49,929 bases of DNA from assembly GCA_021300095.1 (NCBI GenBank), contig JAJTHV010000097.1, positions 1 to 49,929 on the forward strand, in the 5' to 3' direction. A model generated the notes under the pieces. It worked only from the letters and a program-made list of their open reading frames with translations. It had not been told where the DNA came from and ran no database searches. The stretch is from Flammeovirgaceae bacterium. GTDB lineage: Bacteria > Bacteroidota > Bacteroidia > Cytophagales > Cyclobacteriaceae. Position 1 is the first letter of the stretch. Each line of letters begins with the position of its first letter. A program made the position numbers and the translations under genes. Below, piece after piece: positions 35,412-44,325 of the stretch.

Positions 35412-35517
35412 ATTACATTCTGTTAAGTCTTGAATCTGTTTATGATTGTTAATGTTAAAACTACATGACTTGAGCTATGAGTAAGATATATCAGTTTTTT
35501 TTAATTTTATCTTTGAT

Positions 35518-36123
35518 TTAGTTTATTGACAAATCAAATTCCACATCCAAATCACTTTCCCCATCAGAGAATGTGCTAGTTGCTGACTTTAAGTCGGGCT
35601 GATGCTTCAAAACAATCCTGAATTTGCCACTGCCTGTTGCGTTAATGGTTGTCCAGGATGTGCTTAGACCCAATGGTAAATTATTGTCGTCTTTGTCATT
35701 GTAATTAACCAAGTCTGCACGTGCATCAATATTTCCATTGCCTGCCGGATTTGAAAAGGTATTGTTGGTCCATGCAAAAAAGAACATGTGCTCATTCTTC
35801 TCCTTTTTTATTTCCTCTGTTACATCGTATTCAGGCGCAGTGGTGGGTGCCAATTCATTGATCATCGTGATCGTAAGCGTATAGGGCATATTTTTCACCA
35901 AGTTGATCGGGCCGCTGAGTACGCGGTTAATCGGGCCATCAGTTCCATCCGGGTCGGTAACGTTTACAACAACCGGGCTTCCAGTTACTGGAGTAAAGGT
36001 GAATGTTGCTTTCGTGATCGCTTCTTTTATGTTTTCAGGTTTAGGATCATCTTTCGAACAACTAGCCAAAAACAGTAACGAGCCGGACGTCAACACAAAA
36101 AAGATAAATCGAAGACTTTTCAT
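35518..36123 (-). CDS. Lipoprotein partner of the adjacent TonB-dependent receptor
   Basis: The 201-residue product begins MKSLRFIFFVLTSGSLLFLA followed by SCSKDD, a lipoprotein signal. The mature domain shows ATFTFTPVTGSPVVVNVTDP, LVKNMPYTLTITMINELAPT, DVTEEIKKEKNEHMFFF, LPLGLSTSW and ends with a GESDLDVEFDLSIN strand. This is a Bacteroidota beta-sandwich family often named type 1 periplasmic binding fold protein and commonly encoded beside a TonB-dependent receptor, as here. Both promoters share a palindromic element. The conserved EHMFFF and H residues could bind metal, but this is inference. Likely role: surface or periplasmic ligand capture for uptake. Confidence 0.82.
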   Translation of the reverse strand: MKSLRFIFFVLTSGSLLFLASCSKDDPKPENIKEAITKATFTFTPVTGSPVVVNVTDPDGTDGPINRVLSGPINLVKNMPYTLTITMINELAPTTAPEYDVTEEIKKEKNEHMFFFAWTNNTFSNPAGNGNIDARADLVNYNDKDDNNLPLGLSTSWTTINATGSGKFRIVLKHQPDLKSATSTFSDGESDLDVEFDLSIN

Positions 36124-36139
36124 ATAGTTTTTATTTTAA

Positions 36140-36183
36140 TGCAACAATGTTGCAATAATAGGCTGTTTATTTGAAATGTCAAA
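36140..36183 (-). promoter_or_regulatory. Promoter with overlapping palindromic operator (lipoprotein gene)
   Basis: On the minus strand TTTG (36180-36183), a 19-bp spacer and TATTATTG (36153-36160) form a good Bacteroidota promoter. The last two bases of the -7 box run into a perfect 7-1-7 palindrome TGCAACATTGTTGCA (36140-36154), which ends 16 bp before the ATG. Overlap with the start region is what a repressor site should look like; the form suggests a Fur/Zur-type regulator. Confidence 0.65.
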
Positions 36184-36188
36184 ATTTT

Positions 36189-38585
36189 TTAAAAGCTGTA
36201 ATGAAGGCCGAGCGTAATATTTCGACCTACATCGTCAGCAAAATAGCGCAGCCGGTTAGTGTATTCGCGGAAGGATTGGTTGGTCAGATTATCGGCAGAA
36301 AGACGAATTTCGCATTTCGAACTCTTTAGTTTCCAGGTTGCTCCTACTGAAAGGGAAATCAAGGCGTAGCCATCGGGAGCAGCCTTAAAATCAAAATTTC
36401 CGGGGCGTTGCGCGACAATATCGATGCCCTGTGCCTGCGCTTCTATGATTTGGCGAGGTGTAATTACCTGTGGCGCTCGGGATTGGTTGGCCACCCACCT
36501 CAATTTTGATTCGGCACTCCAACTCCATTTTTTTTCAGGATTGGATTCATACCGAACTCCTAAATCCACGCGATTGGCTGGAATAAATACTAGGTAATCG
36601 TTTTGCGTTTCGTCCGTGGCGCGTAGGTAGGATGCTTTGCCCGTAAGGGTCCAAAATGAATTGATTTTGTAATTCGAAAAGAAATCGATGCCCATAAAAG
36701 AAGCATCGGTTTGCGTATAGCGGAAGTAGGGAAAAATACCACGAAGGCTCTGGGTAATGCCGCGCGGTTTTAGGTAAATGAAATCAAAAATGTAATTCAC
36801 ATATCCGGTTATCTCCGTTGTAAACCGGGGCTTTTCAAGTTTATAACCTACCACCCATTTGAACGCCTTCTCCACATTCACTCCCGATTTTTCGTAGGGC
36901 CTTACTTCCGAAGTTGTTTCACTCAACAATAATCCATATTCGATCGAGGCGGCACTTTGGTGTGTTCCAATGCTGTATAGCTCGGCCACGTTGGGCGGTC
37001 GCCATGCGCTGCTGAATGAACTGGTAAATGAAGACGTACTTGTTAATCTACGTTTTACTGAAACCGTACCGCTGGCATTCTGAAAATCAATTGTCGAGTG
37101 ATAGAGTTTATTATTAAGGTCAAAGCCAATTACATCATAATTTTTCACATCGTAGCGCAAACCCAATTCCAACATCCACTGACGGAGGCTAATCTTTTCT
37201 ACCACAAATAAGCCCATGGTGATGTGATCAAAATTGGGAATAAATGGAATGGTTTGTGTGCCATCAATTTTGTTATTGTTTTGATACAGCGCGTTGATTC
37301 CCCAACTGCTTTGCCAACGGGGCGAATGGGTTCGCTGCCACTCCGCATCAAGTGTCTGTGTGTATAGCTGAAAGCCAAGCGCTGGAATTTCCCTAAGCGA
37401 GCCCCTGCGAAAATCATATTCCGTTCTCCGATTACTTTGAAAACCATATTGAAACCGAAATTCATTTTTCCCTTTTTCTATATGCGCATTGATCTTGACC
37501 AAATCATGTTGCACCGACTGGCGTGGCTGCTTAATGTCGTAGGTAAAATCAGTTGTGTATTGAGGCACTGTGCGTTCCATTGCATTGGCTAAGTCTTCAA
37601 TTGATTCGACTGAAGTACCTCGTAAAATGCCAATGGAGGTATTGAAGTGACTATAAAAAATATCAATGCCGCTTTTCTCCGTATGGTAGGCCGTAGACAA
37701 CGAAAAGTTTTGCTCTTCAAAACCGGTATTGGATAACACATAGTTTGCGGCCCGAGCATCGCCTGCCTTTTTGATGGTGCCTTGTGTGCGCCAACCGAAG
37801 CCCGGCCATTTTTTAGACCCACCTTCTAAAAAGCCGGAGATTACCCCTGAGCCATTGTTGGAAGCAACGATGGTGTGGAGTTGTCCTCCTATACCTGCTT
37901 CAGTCGGAAGCTTGGCCGGGTTAACAAGCACCACGCCACCCAGCGCATCCGCTCCGTATTTGATAGCGGCTGCGTCTTTGATCACAATAATATTCGAGGC
38001 GATAAACTGATCCACTTCCGGAGCATGTTCTACGCCCCAGTTTTGGCCTTCCTGCCGAATGCCGTTATTCAAAATCAACACACGCTGGCTATGCACACCA
38101 TGGATCACCGGTTTGAAAATGGCAGGGCCCGTTTGAATGCTGTTAACACCCGGAATCTCGCGTATCGATTCACCCAGCGATTTGCCCATCGTTTCTTCCA
38201 ATAATTTGCCGGAAAGAGAACTGTAGGTCGAAGTGACTGCCAGATTGGTATGTTTATCTTCAATCACCACTTCATTCAATGAGGTGCTATCACTTTGCAT
38301 GGTGATAATCCAGGGTTTATTGAAGGGCACCTTCAGGCTGGTCGTAATAGTTTGGTAGCCTACGTACCGAATCTCTACCTCATACTTGCCCGCACAGAGT
38401 TGTGTAAACTCAAACTTGCCGGCCTCACCAGCAATCACACCCTTTTTTTCTTTAGTTAATACAAGTGTTGCCCCCGCGAGCGGCATACCACGATCATCCT
38501 CCACTTTACCTGAAACGGTAAACGAACAAGGCTGCGCCCAGCCGACTAGCGGCATAAAAATCAATAAAAGAAAGGCAACCCTCAT
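36189..38585 (-). CDS. TonB-dependent outer-membrane receptor
   Basis: The 798-residue protein starts MRVAFLLLIFMPLVGWAQ (signal). It has a carboxypeptidase-regulatory-like domain (FTVSGKVEDDRGMPLAGATL, residues ~22-100), a plug (GKSLGESIREIPGVNSIQ, VIHGVHSQRVLILNNGIR, AAAIKYGADALGGVVLV, to ~225) and a long beta-barrel ending GRNITLGLHYSF with the terminal aromatic. Such receptors import metal complexes, cofactors or glycans using TonB energy. Pairing with the 35518-36123 lipoprotein, a plug rich in His (VIHGVHS, VEHAPE) and a Fur/Zur-like operator together suggest metal, perhaps zinc, uptake; this is inference. A SusD partner is absent, arguing against glycan uptake. Confidence 0.92.
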   Translation of the reverse strand: MRVAFLLLIFMPLVGWAQPCSFTVSGKVEDDRGMPLAGATLVLTKEKKGVIAGEAGKFEFTQLCAGKYEVEIRYVGYQTITTSLKVPFNKPWIITMQSDSTSLNEVVIEDKHTNLAVTSTYSSLSGKLLEETMGKSLGESIREIPGVNSIQTGPAIFKPVIHGVHSQRVLILNNGIRQEGQNWGVEHAPEVDQFIASNIIVIKDAAAIKYGADALGGVVLVNPAKLPTEAGIGGQLHTIVASNNGSGVISGFLEGGSKKWPGFGWRTQGTIKKAGDARAANYVLSNTGFEEQNFSLSTAYHTEKSGIDIFYSHFNTSIGILRGTSVESIEDLANAMERTVPQYTTDFTYDIKQPRQSVQHDLVKINAHIEKGKNEFRFQYGFQSNRRTEYDFRRGSLREIPALGFQLYTQTLDAEWQRTHSPRWQSSWGINALYQNNNKIDGTQTIPFIPNFDHITMGLFVVEKISLRQWMLELGLRYDVKNYDVIGFDLNNKLYHSTIDFQNASGTVSVKRRLTSTSSFTSSFSSAWRPPNVAELYSIGTHQSAASIEYGLLLSETTSEVRPYEKSGVNVEKAFKWVVGYKLEKPRFTTEITGYVNYIFDFIYLKPRGITQSLRGIFPYFRYTQTDASFMGIDFFSNYKINSFWTLTGKASYLRATDETQNDYLVFIPANRVDLGVRYESNPEKKWSWSAESKLRWVANQSRAPQVITPRQIIEAQAQGIDIVAQRPGNFDFKAAPDGYALISLSVGATWKLKSSKCEIRLSADNLTNQSFREYTNRLRYFADDVGRNITLGLHYSF

Positions 38586-38587
38586 TT

Positions 38588-38608
38588 TGCAACAAAGTTG
38601 CGAATATA
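38588..38608 (-). promoter_or_regulatory. Second copy of the palindromic promoter element (TonB receptor gene)
   Basis: Minus-strand TATATTCG (38601-38608) occupies the -7 position and runs into CGCAACTTTGTTGCA (38588-38602). This matches the element of the lipoprotein promoter at the same relative offset. It is imperfect as a palindrome and lies 2 bp before the ATG, implying a very short leader. The rest of the gap to 38766 shows nothing clear. Confidence 0.55.
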
Positions 38609-38766
38609 AGGAAAAGCAATCGTTTCATGGCTCATACTGGTTGAGTGGCTCACTTGTTGACGAAACGGAAGGTTCCGTTGGCCATAGTTGATCTTCTGAA
38701 GACGATCCACAACAATATCAAAAGAATGCAGTCAAATTGAATCGAGTAAAACCTCCTTATTCTGAA

Positions 38767-39624
38767 ATGACAAAGAGAAGATTATTGATCGTGGTTTTTG
38801 TGTTGCATCATGCCGTGGCTTCTTCTTTTTTCGCTGATTCTACTTCTTTTCAAAGCAAACAATTGTTGAAAGCGGGGCTTGCCTATCAAAACGATGGGAA
38901 GATAGAACAGGCATTGCAATCGTATTTTTCAGCACTCCGATTAGCCAACAACACGCACGAAGGATGGGATGCGGCCATGGTAAGCCAGCGTATTGCTAAT
39001 TTGTACGAGCAATATTACCGGTATGAAGAATCGTTGAAGTATTTGAAAACTACCCATCGGTATTTTCAACGTGTCGATAGTGTATTGGCGTTGGCCAAAG
39101 TAAGCAACAATGTGGCGTGGCATTTTATCAAGTTGCATCAGATGGACTCTGCTTTGCGCTATGCTGAACAATCGATTCAATCTTTTCGAAGATTGGATAA
39201 CCCGCCTACTATGGCGTACTGCATTGCGCTGGAGTCGCTGGGTGAAATTTATTCCTTCAAAGGAAAAGATGATTTAGCGCAAGCTACCCTGAAAGAATGT
39301 CTTGACTTAGGACATCGTACAAAAAATGAAGTGATCGTTGGTTTTGCCAACTATGGTTTAGCGCTCAATGAATTTAATCATTCCCGATATGCCACTGCCA
39401 AAGCCTATATCTCCCGTTGCGTACCGATTGCCGATCAGTATGCCACTGGCGCTTTGCTGGCCGATGTTTACCGACTTGCTTTCCAGATTTACGACTCATC
39501 GCATCAACCAACGGTAGCCTATCGTTACCTGAAAGTCTACCAACAGTTACGCGACTCGCTCTACACGCAGGATGTGGAGAAGAAAGCCGCCATCGTGAAT
39601 GCCAATTATGAAATTCAAAAATAG
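38767..39624 (+). CDS. N-terminal part of TPR-SpoIIE phosphatase, ended by in-frame TAG
   Basis: The ATG at 38767 gives the leader MTKRRLLIVVFVLHHAVASS. The remainder is five or six TPRs, for example AGLAYQNDGKIEQALQSYFS, QRIANLYEQYYRYEESLKYL and ESLGEIYSFKGKDDLAQATL. The frame stops at TAG 39622-39624 directly after VNANYEIQK, a place where family members run on without a break into the coiled coil and membrane span. The following codons in the same frame continue the protein, so this is one gene split by a nonsense codon. As a separate product it would be a soluble periplasmic TPR protein. Confidence 0.8.
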   Translation: MTKRRLLIVVFVLHHAVASSFFADSTSFQSKQLLKAGLAYQNDGKIEQALQSYFSALRLANNTHEGWDAAMVSQRIANLYEQYYRYEESLKYLKTTHRYFQRVDSVLALAKVSNNVAWHFIKLHQMDSALRYAEQSIQSFRRLDNPPTMAYCIALESLGEIYSFKGKDDLAQATLKECLDLGHRTKNEVIVGFANYGLALNEFNHSRYATAKAYISRCVPIADQYATGALLADVYRLAFQIYDSSHQPTVAYRYLKVYQQLRDSLYTQDVEKKAAIVNANYEIQK

Positions 39625-40551
39625 GAAAGTGAACTGAAGGTGTTGGCGCAAAACAACGCCATTCAAAAACTGGAACTCAATCAGCAAATTCTAATGCGCA
39701 ATGTGGGGATTGGCGCGCTCGCTAGTGTGGTACTGATCAGCTTGCTCGTGTATAGCCGCATTCAAAGCAAACGAAGATTTGAAAAGCGAGAGTACGATCG
39801 AAAAAAGGAAGAACTGGAACAAGCTCGATTGATGCAACTTTCGTTGCTGCCGCAAAAGCCCTTTCAAGAAAACGGTATTACCATTGTTGGAAAAATGCAA
39901 ACTGCCACCGAAGTGGGTGGCGACTACTTTGATTACTTTAAACTGGACGACCACCGCGTGTTGATTGCCTTTGGCGATGCCACGGGGCATGGCACCACAG
40001 CCGGGATGATTGTAACCGTTACGAAAGTGGTGATTGTAAATAACCTGAAGCAAATCCGTGAAAGCAATAATTTGTTGCCGATGGTTAATGCAATCAACGA
40101 AGCTTTAATCCAGACTTTGGCTGCCCGGGGCAAAGGTATGTCGTTGCAACTTGCCATTCTTGATACTGCCGCTCAGACTGTGTCCATCACTTCGTGCGGA
40201 ATGCCCTACCCACTGGTTTACCATAGTGAATTAAAAACGTTTCACGTAATGGAATTGCGCCAGCCTCCACTGGGGTTTTTAAAACAAACTCTGGCCAAGG
40301 TTCACTCCATTCCCTTTACATCGGCTCACACACTTATTTTAGTTTCCGATGGCATACTCGAACGGTTCAATGCACAGAAAGAGGAATACGGCCTTGACCG
40401 TCTCCTGCTTCATTTTCAAAACACGCTTCAGTCGGGCAACATGAGTTTGGCAGGCTTGCTCAAAAATACATTCGAACAAAATGATTTGTTTGCCAATGGA
40501 ATCGCTAACCACGATGACATGACGGCTTTGTGTTTACGCGTGAGTACTTAG
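39625..40551 (+). CDS. C-terminal part of TPR-SpoIIE phosphatase (membrane span and PP2C domain)
   Basis: In the same frame as the preceding TPR part, after the TAG, come a coiled segment (ESELKVLAQNNAIQKLELNQ) and one membrane span (GIGALASVVLISLLVYSRI). The linker EQARLMQLSLLPQKPFQENG and a SpoIIE/PP2C domain follow, with TEVGGDYFDYF, FGDATGHGTTAGM and ANHDDMTALCLRV, which carry the metal-binding Asp residues. It should dephosphorylate Ser/Thr in a partner protein. A GTG at 39640 could restart translation and would yield a membrane phosphatase without its sensor. The 3' end overlaps the convergent MBL gene by 18 bp. Confidence 0.8.
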   Translation, partial: ESELKVLAQNNAIQKLELNQQILMRNVGIGALASVVLISLLVYSRIQSKRRFEKREYDRKKEELEQARLMQLSLLPQKPFQENGITIVGKMQTATEVGGDYFDYFKLDDHRVLIAFGDATGHGTTAGMIVTVTKVVIVNNLKQIRESNNLLPMVNAINEALIQTLAARGKGMSLQLAILDTAAQTVSITSCGMPYPLVYHSELKTFHVMELRQPPLGFLKQTLAKVHSIPFTSAHTLILVSDGILERFNAQKEEYGLDRLLLHFQNTLQSGNMSLAGLLKNTFEQNDLFANGIANHDDMTALCLRVST

Positions 40552-41259
40552 CTTACTTAGTTTCTGGTAGTACTCCTTCACTTTTCTTCGGTTTACCGGC
40601 CCACCATGCCCAAGGTAATAGCGATCTCCGGGGAAGGACAATACTTTGGTGAAACTATGGCGTAATGCGTTGAAGTCATCATGAAAAGGCGGGTGCTTCA
40701 CACGCGAACGAAGCATGATGCCGCCCAGCAGAATACCCGATGCCATCATGTCCATAATTATTGCTTCTCCATTTTCTAAGATGATGGAGAGTGATCCTTT
40801 GGTATGCCCGGGCGTGTGAATGACAACCCCATCTACGCCCCACGGGTATAGCGAATACACTTGGTCTGCCTCCATCACAATATCAATGGAAACCGGTAAT
40901 GTTTTTTTATTGATCAAGTTTTTCCGCAACAGGTTCCAGATTGGCTTAGTTGGTTTCATAGTCGTTGTATCAGGCTGACCGGTGCGGAAGTAGGGCTCGT
41001 CCAAACGGTGGGCGAGTACCGGCACGTTTAAGATTTCCTTCAGGCGAGCCGCACTGCCAAAGTGATCAATGTGCGCGTGCGTTAGAATCATCAAGTTAAT
41101 TTTTTCTTTTGCAATTCGGAGCTCCTTTAACTGCTTCAGAATGTTCGCTTCACTATTCGGAACACCCGTATCTACCAGAATGTAATGGGTGGAGCCCTTT
41201 ATAAGAAAACAGTTGATCATGCCCATCGGGGCAATGGAAAGAGGAATGATGGAATTCAT
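40534..41259 (-). CDS. MBL-fold metallo-hydrolase
   Basis: The 241-residue protein has the metallo-beta-lactamase fold: HYILVDTGVPNSEANIL, the metal motif LTHAHIDHFGSA (HxHxDH near residue 60), VVIHTPGHTKGSLSIIL (third His), IIMDMMASG (bridging Asp position) and LGHGGPVN (last His). All zinc ligands of a glyoxalase-II-like hydrolase appear to be present. The substrate is unknown. There is no leader, so it is cytoplasmic. The Crp/Fnr-like gene lies 84 bp upstream on the same strand and may regulate it, and a TAnnTTTG box sits in that gap. Confidence 0.9.
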   Translation of the reverse strand: MNSIIPLSIAPMGMINCFLIKGSTHYILVDTGVPNSEANILKQLKELRIAKEKINLMILTHAHIDHFGSAARLKEILNVPVLAHRLDEPYFRTGQPDTTTMKPTKPIWNLLRKNLINKKTLPVSIDIVMEADQVYSLYPWGVDGVVIHTPGHTKGSLSIILENGEAIIMDMMASGILLGGIMLRSRVKHPPFHDDFNALRHSFTKVLSFPGDRYYLGHGGPVNRRKVKEYYQKLSKLSTHA

Positions 41260-41275
41260 ACGTTACTTTTTTTGA

Positions 41276-41283
41276 CAAAAGTA
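41276..41283 (-). promoter_or_regulatory. Candidate -7 box for the MBL-fold gene
   Basis: Minus-strand TACTTTTG is an exact TAnnTTTG match, 16 bp before ATG 41259. It is identical to the box upstream of the small membrane ORF at 30894-30901. The nearest upstream TTTG is 16 bp away, shorter than usual. Confidence 0.4.
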
Positions 41284-41343
41284 GCCCGACCTCCTTGGCC
41301 AAAAAGATCACATTTGTTACTTAATTGAAGTTGGCAAAAAATC

Positions 41344-41934
41344 TTACGATTCGCTTTTTTGTCCGTTGCGGATGCGCGAAAGGGATTGCGGGCGAATGCC
41401 CAAATAGGATGCAAGGTATTTTACCGGAACATGCAGTGCCATGTCGGCCTGTGTTTCGATTAATTGTTCGTAGCGTTCCTCGGCCGTTTTGCTTTGTAAA
41501 GCTTGAATCCTACGGCTCATTTTCAAAATAGAATCTTCATACACGCTTCTACAAAAGGCCGGCCACTCGCGCACATGTTGATAAAGATTTTTATAGTCCT
41601 CTTTCGAAATGGTGAGCAGTGTGCAGGCAGAAATGCATTGCAAATTTTCGGTGGCGGGCTCACCATTTAAAAAACTTTCAAAGGAGCTGATCAAATCCAA
41701 ACGCGAAGCCAACTGCTTGGTGTTTTCATTGCCCGATTCATCCACATCAAACAAACGCACAAAGCCTATGGCAACGAAAAACAGATTTTCTACGCGGTCA
41801 CCCTTTTTAATTAACAACTCATTTTTCTTTTTCTTCAGCGGACGAAAGGCCTCTACCAGATGACTCTCTTCAGCCGGTTTAATATCAACTACTTTTCTAA
41901 CTTTCAAAAGCAGCGCTTGGTGGGCATCGGTCAT
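41344..41934 (-). CDS. Crp/Fnr family transcriptional regulator
   Basis: The 196-residue protein has a cNMP-binding-like domain (KKNELLIKKGDRVENLFFVA, LDLISSFESFLNGEPATENL) and a C-terminal HTH (ADMALHVPVKYLASYLGIRP then QSLSRIRNG). The C-terminal SRIRNG is typical of this Bacteroidota group. It lacks a recognisable Fe-S Cys cluster, so it is not an FNR-type oxygen sensor. The ligand is unknown. It lies between the DUF5916 gene and the MBL-fold gene on the same strand; the latter is the nearest candidate target. It is a second Crp-like regulator in the window, clearly different from that at 33080. Confidence 0.9.
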   Translation of the reverse strand: MTDAHQALLLKVRKVVDIKPAEESHLVEAFRPLKKKKNELLIKKGDRVENLFFVAIGFVRLFDVDESGNENTKQLASRLDLISSFESFLNGEPATENLQCISACTLLTISKEDYKNLYQHVREWPAFCRSVYEDSILKMSRRIQALQSKTAEERYEQLIETQADMALHVPVKYLASYLGIRPQSLSRIRNGQKSES

Positions 41935-41991
41935 ACGGGCTATAATTCAAACTGCCCCAAGTTACGAAAAGGATCCTGCTGTTTGAATGCG

Positions 41992-44214
41992 CTAAAACTG
42001 CTTCAAGTACGTAATCTTAAAAACGCCCTGTTGGTTTACCAGCCGGCTGTTAATTTGTGTGTCGGGATTAATAAAGTCCTGACGATTATCATTGAGCACA
42101 AGAAAAATGAAGGACAGCGGTTTGTACTCCCATTGCAGACGCGTGTTGAACGTGTTTCGGTTAATGGCTGAATTATATTGATAAAAACTAATCCATTGCA
42201 CACGTGGATTGAGTGCCAAACGAATCTCTGCCGTGGTCAAGTCGGTGGTGACAGCCGAGGATAAAATGCCTAGTCTTTTGATTTCGTTGTGTCGATAGCT
42301 GAGAGTGAGGGCCACATGTGGATCGGGCGCAATGCGCGCACTAGCCGACAGTGATTGCAATGTGCCATTGAAGTATTCTCCCCAGCTATACTCTGCCGAA
42401 GCAAAAAGCTTGCGCGAGTTATCCGTTTGAAATTCAACGGAGTGGTTGTTATACGCATATTTTCCTGCCGCTATTTCAATGCCTACGGGCGAAAATGTGT
42501 CGAGTAGATTTTGCCAATTCGTTACAAAACTATAAGATAAACTACCTCCATTCTGAAAGTTCAAACTGAAGGGGCGGTAGGAAATAAACCCTTCGCGAAA
42601 GCTGAGATCATTGTAGTAGTGATACAAATAGACCGTGACACCCGGAGTATATTGGCGAATTACTTTTTTAGGCAACCAAGCTGGTCGCAGCTTTAAACTC
42701 ACAGCCGGGCTAGTCAGTACATAATTGGTGGCATCCACAAACCCAGAGCGTGGATCGTATTTATCTGAAACCACCGCTTGCACATGGCCTGCATAAATGT
42801 CATTCGTATCATAATACGCCCACAAAGAGCCAGACCAACCTTTATTGTTTAAGAGTCCTGAATTATTAGATCCCGAAAGCATCCAAAACACATTTAGTTT
42901 TTGGTTGGGGCGATACAATCCATCTATCGTGATGGTGGAGTTCGCATTTGTGCGACCAGCCGTATCGGCTTCATCGTATCGGAAAGTTGCTAATCCTCCT
43001 ATACGTGTACCTTGATCCGTGAGATTGTGTGAGTAACGCGCTACAGCAAAGTTAGATGCCGGGTTGACGCCCATGGCCTGCTGGCGTATGGCCAATGCGC
43101 CTATGTTTCGTTGAGGGCTTCGGTTGGTAAAGCGCACACCCGCTTCAATCGGAATTGGATTTCCATTATTATCTAATCCAATTCTGCGACTGAAGAATGG
43201 TTGTAAGTTATCCAAGGCCTGCATGGTGTAAATTTCATTTCCTTCCAGAAAAAATTGCCTGCGCTCAGGAAACAAAACAGAAAAGCGTGCGAGGTTTACC
43301 ACCTGCCGATCTACATCTACTTGTGCAAAGTCCGTATTAAAAGTAACATCTAACACGGAATTTGTGCTGAGTGCCCACTTGGCTTCACCACCTACCTTCA
43401 TGCTACTGTTTTGGGTTGTACTTCCCTCTCTGTTTTCGCGATCGGCACTCACTAACACGTATGGATTCAGCTGCACATTCACACCATTCTCGTGGGGCAA
43501 TTCCAATCCGGTTAGTAGGGCTTCATACGGCATTTGGTAGGGTGTAAACACGCGTGGAATAGCTGGATACGTTGCATTTTCATTGAGCCTGCGCATGCAT
43601 CGCAGCAAAATGATCCCCATCCGGTCGCTTCCTGCCTTGTAGCGAATCGATTTCCAGGGAATGGCAAACTCGGCCGTCCATCCCCAATCATGAATTTTGG
43701 TTTTTACACTCCACAACGAAATCCACTCGCGATTAAAATTGCTTCCATCGCTGATTAACAATTCCCGTTGCGCCCCGTATGGATTAGTTTGAAAGGCCGC
43801 AGCATTTCGCTTGTCGAGCAACCCATCAATGGCGATACCAAACAAATCATTTTCATCAAAAGAAAAATCGCGTTGCATATTGGGTACGCGAATACCTTTT
43901 CGTCCTGCCGAATCGAAACAAATTGCGCTTACATATAAATTCTTTTCATCGAATAAAATCCGCACTTCTGTCTTCAGAGAAGCCTCCTCACCTTGGCGAG
44001 GTTCGTATTGTACCAAATCGGCAACTGGTTTTACATTTTGCCATGAAGGCTCATCCAACATCCCATCGATGCTGATGGAACCCACAACTTTCTGGCTCCG
44101 AATTTCAAGAGGGGTTTCCGGTGGCTGAAAGGTTGCTTGCGCGAAGGCAACGGAAGTGGAGAGCCAAATACAACCCAGTAAAAATGGTTTTATCGAACAA
44201 ATGTGCGTTTTCAT
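41992..44214 (-). CDS. DUF5916 protein with N-terminal CBM9-like domain
   Basis: The 740-residue product has a leader (MKTHICSIKPFLLGCIWLST then SVAFAQ). A CBM9-like domain occupies ~40-230 (SISIDGMLDEPSWQNVKPVA, VRILFDEKNLYVSAICFDS, WTAEFAIPWKSIRY). The DUF5916 part follows, with WALSTNSVLDVTFNTDFAQV, ARFSVLFPERRQFFLEGNEI and PFFSRRIGLDNNGNPIPIEA, then many alternating strands ending KITYLKQF, consistent with an outer-membrane barrel. These proteins are widespread in Bacteroidota and are sometimes labelled hydrolases without proof. The sugar-binding inference rests on the CBM9 resemblance only. It is a single-gene unit or the first gene before the Crp-like regulator. Confidence 0.88.
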   Translation of the reverse strand: MKTHICSIKPFLLGCIWLSTSVAFAQATFQPPETPLEIRSQKVVGSISIDGMLDEPSWQNVKPVADLVQYEPRQGEEASLKTEVRILFDEKNLYVSAICFDSAGRKGIRVPNMQRDFSFDENDLFGIAIDGLLDKRNAAAFQTNPYGAQRELLISDGSNFNREWISLWSVKTKIHDWGWTAEFAIPWKSIRYKAGSDRMGIILLRCMRRLNENATYPAIPRVFTPYQMPYEALLTGLELPHENGVNVQLNPYVLVSADRENREGSTTQNSSMKVGGEAKWALSTNSVLDVTFNTDFAQVDVDRQVVNLARFSVLFPERRQFFLEGNEIYTMQALDNLQPFFSRRIGLDNNGNPIPIEAGVRFTNRSPQRNIGALAIRQQAMGVNPASNFAVARYSHNLTDQGTRIGGLATFRYDEADTAGRTNANSTITIDGLYRPNQKLNVFWMLSGSNNSGLLNNKGWSGSLWAYYDTNDIYAGHVQAVVSDKYDPRSGFVDATNYVLTSPAVSLKLRPAWLPKKVIRQYTPGVTVYLYHYYNDLSFREGFISYRPFSLNFQNGGSLSYSFVTNWQNLLDTFSPVGIEIAAGKYAYNNHSVEFQTDNSRKLFASAEYSWGEYFNGTLQSLSASARIAPDPHVALTLSYRHNEIKRLGILSSAVTTDLTTAEIRLALNPRVQWISFYQYNSAINRNTFNTRLQWEYKPLSFIFLVLNDNRQDFINPDTQINSRLVNQQGVFKITYLKQF

Positions 44215-44325
44215 ATGTCGATCAAAATGGCTGCATTCATCATCGTTCTAATTGTTAAACACATTTTATTGGGTTGATGAATTGAAAGTGATTGAAGTAC
44301 AATGGCGTTAAGTAGTGAGTTTATT

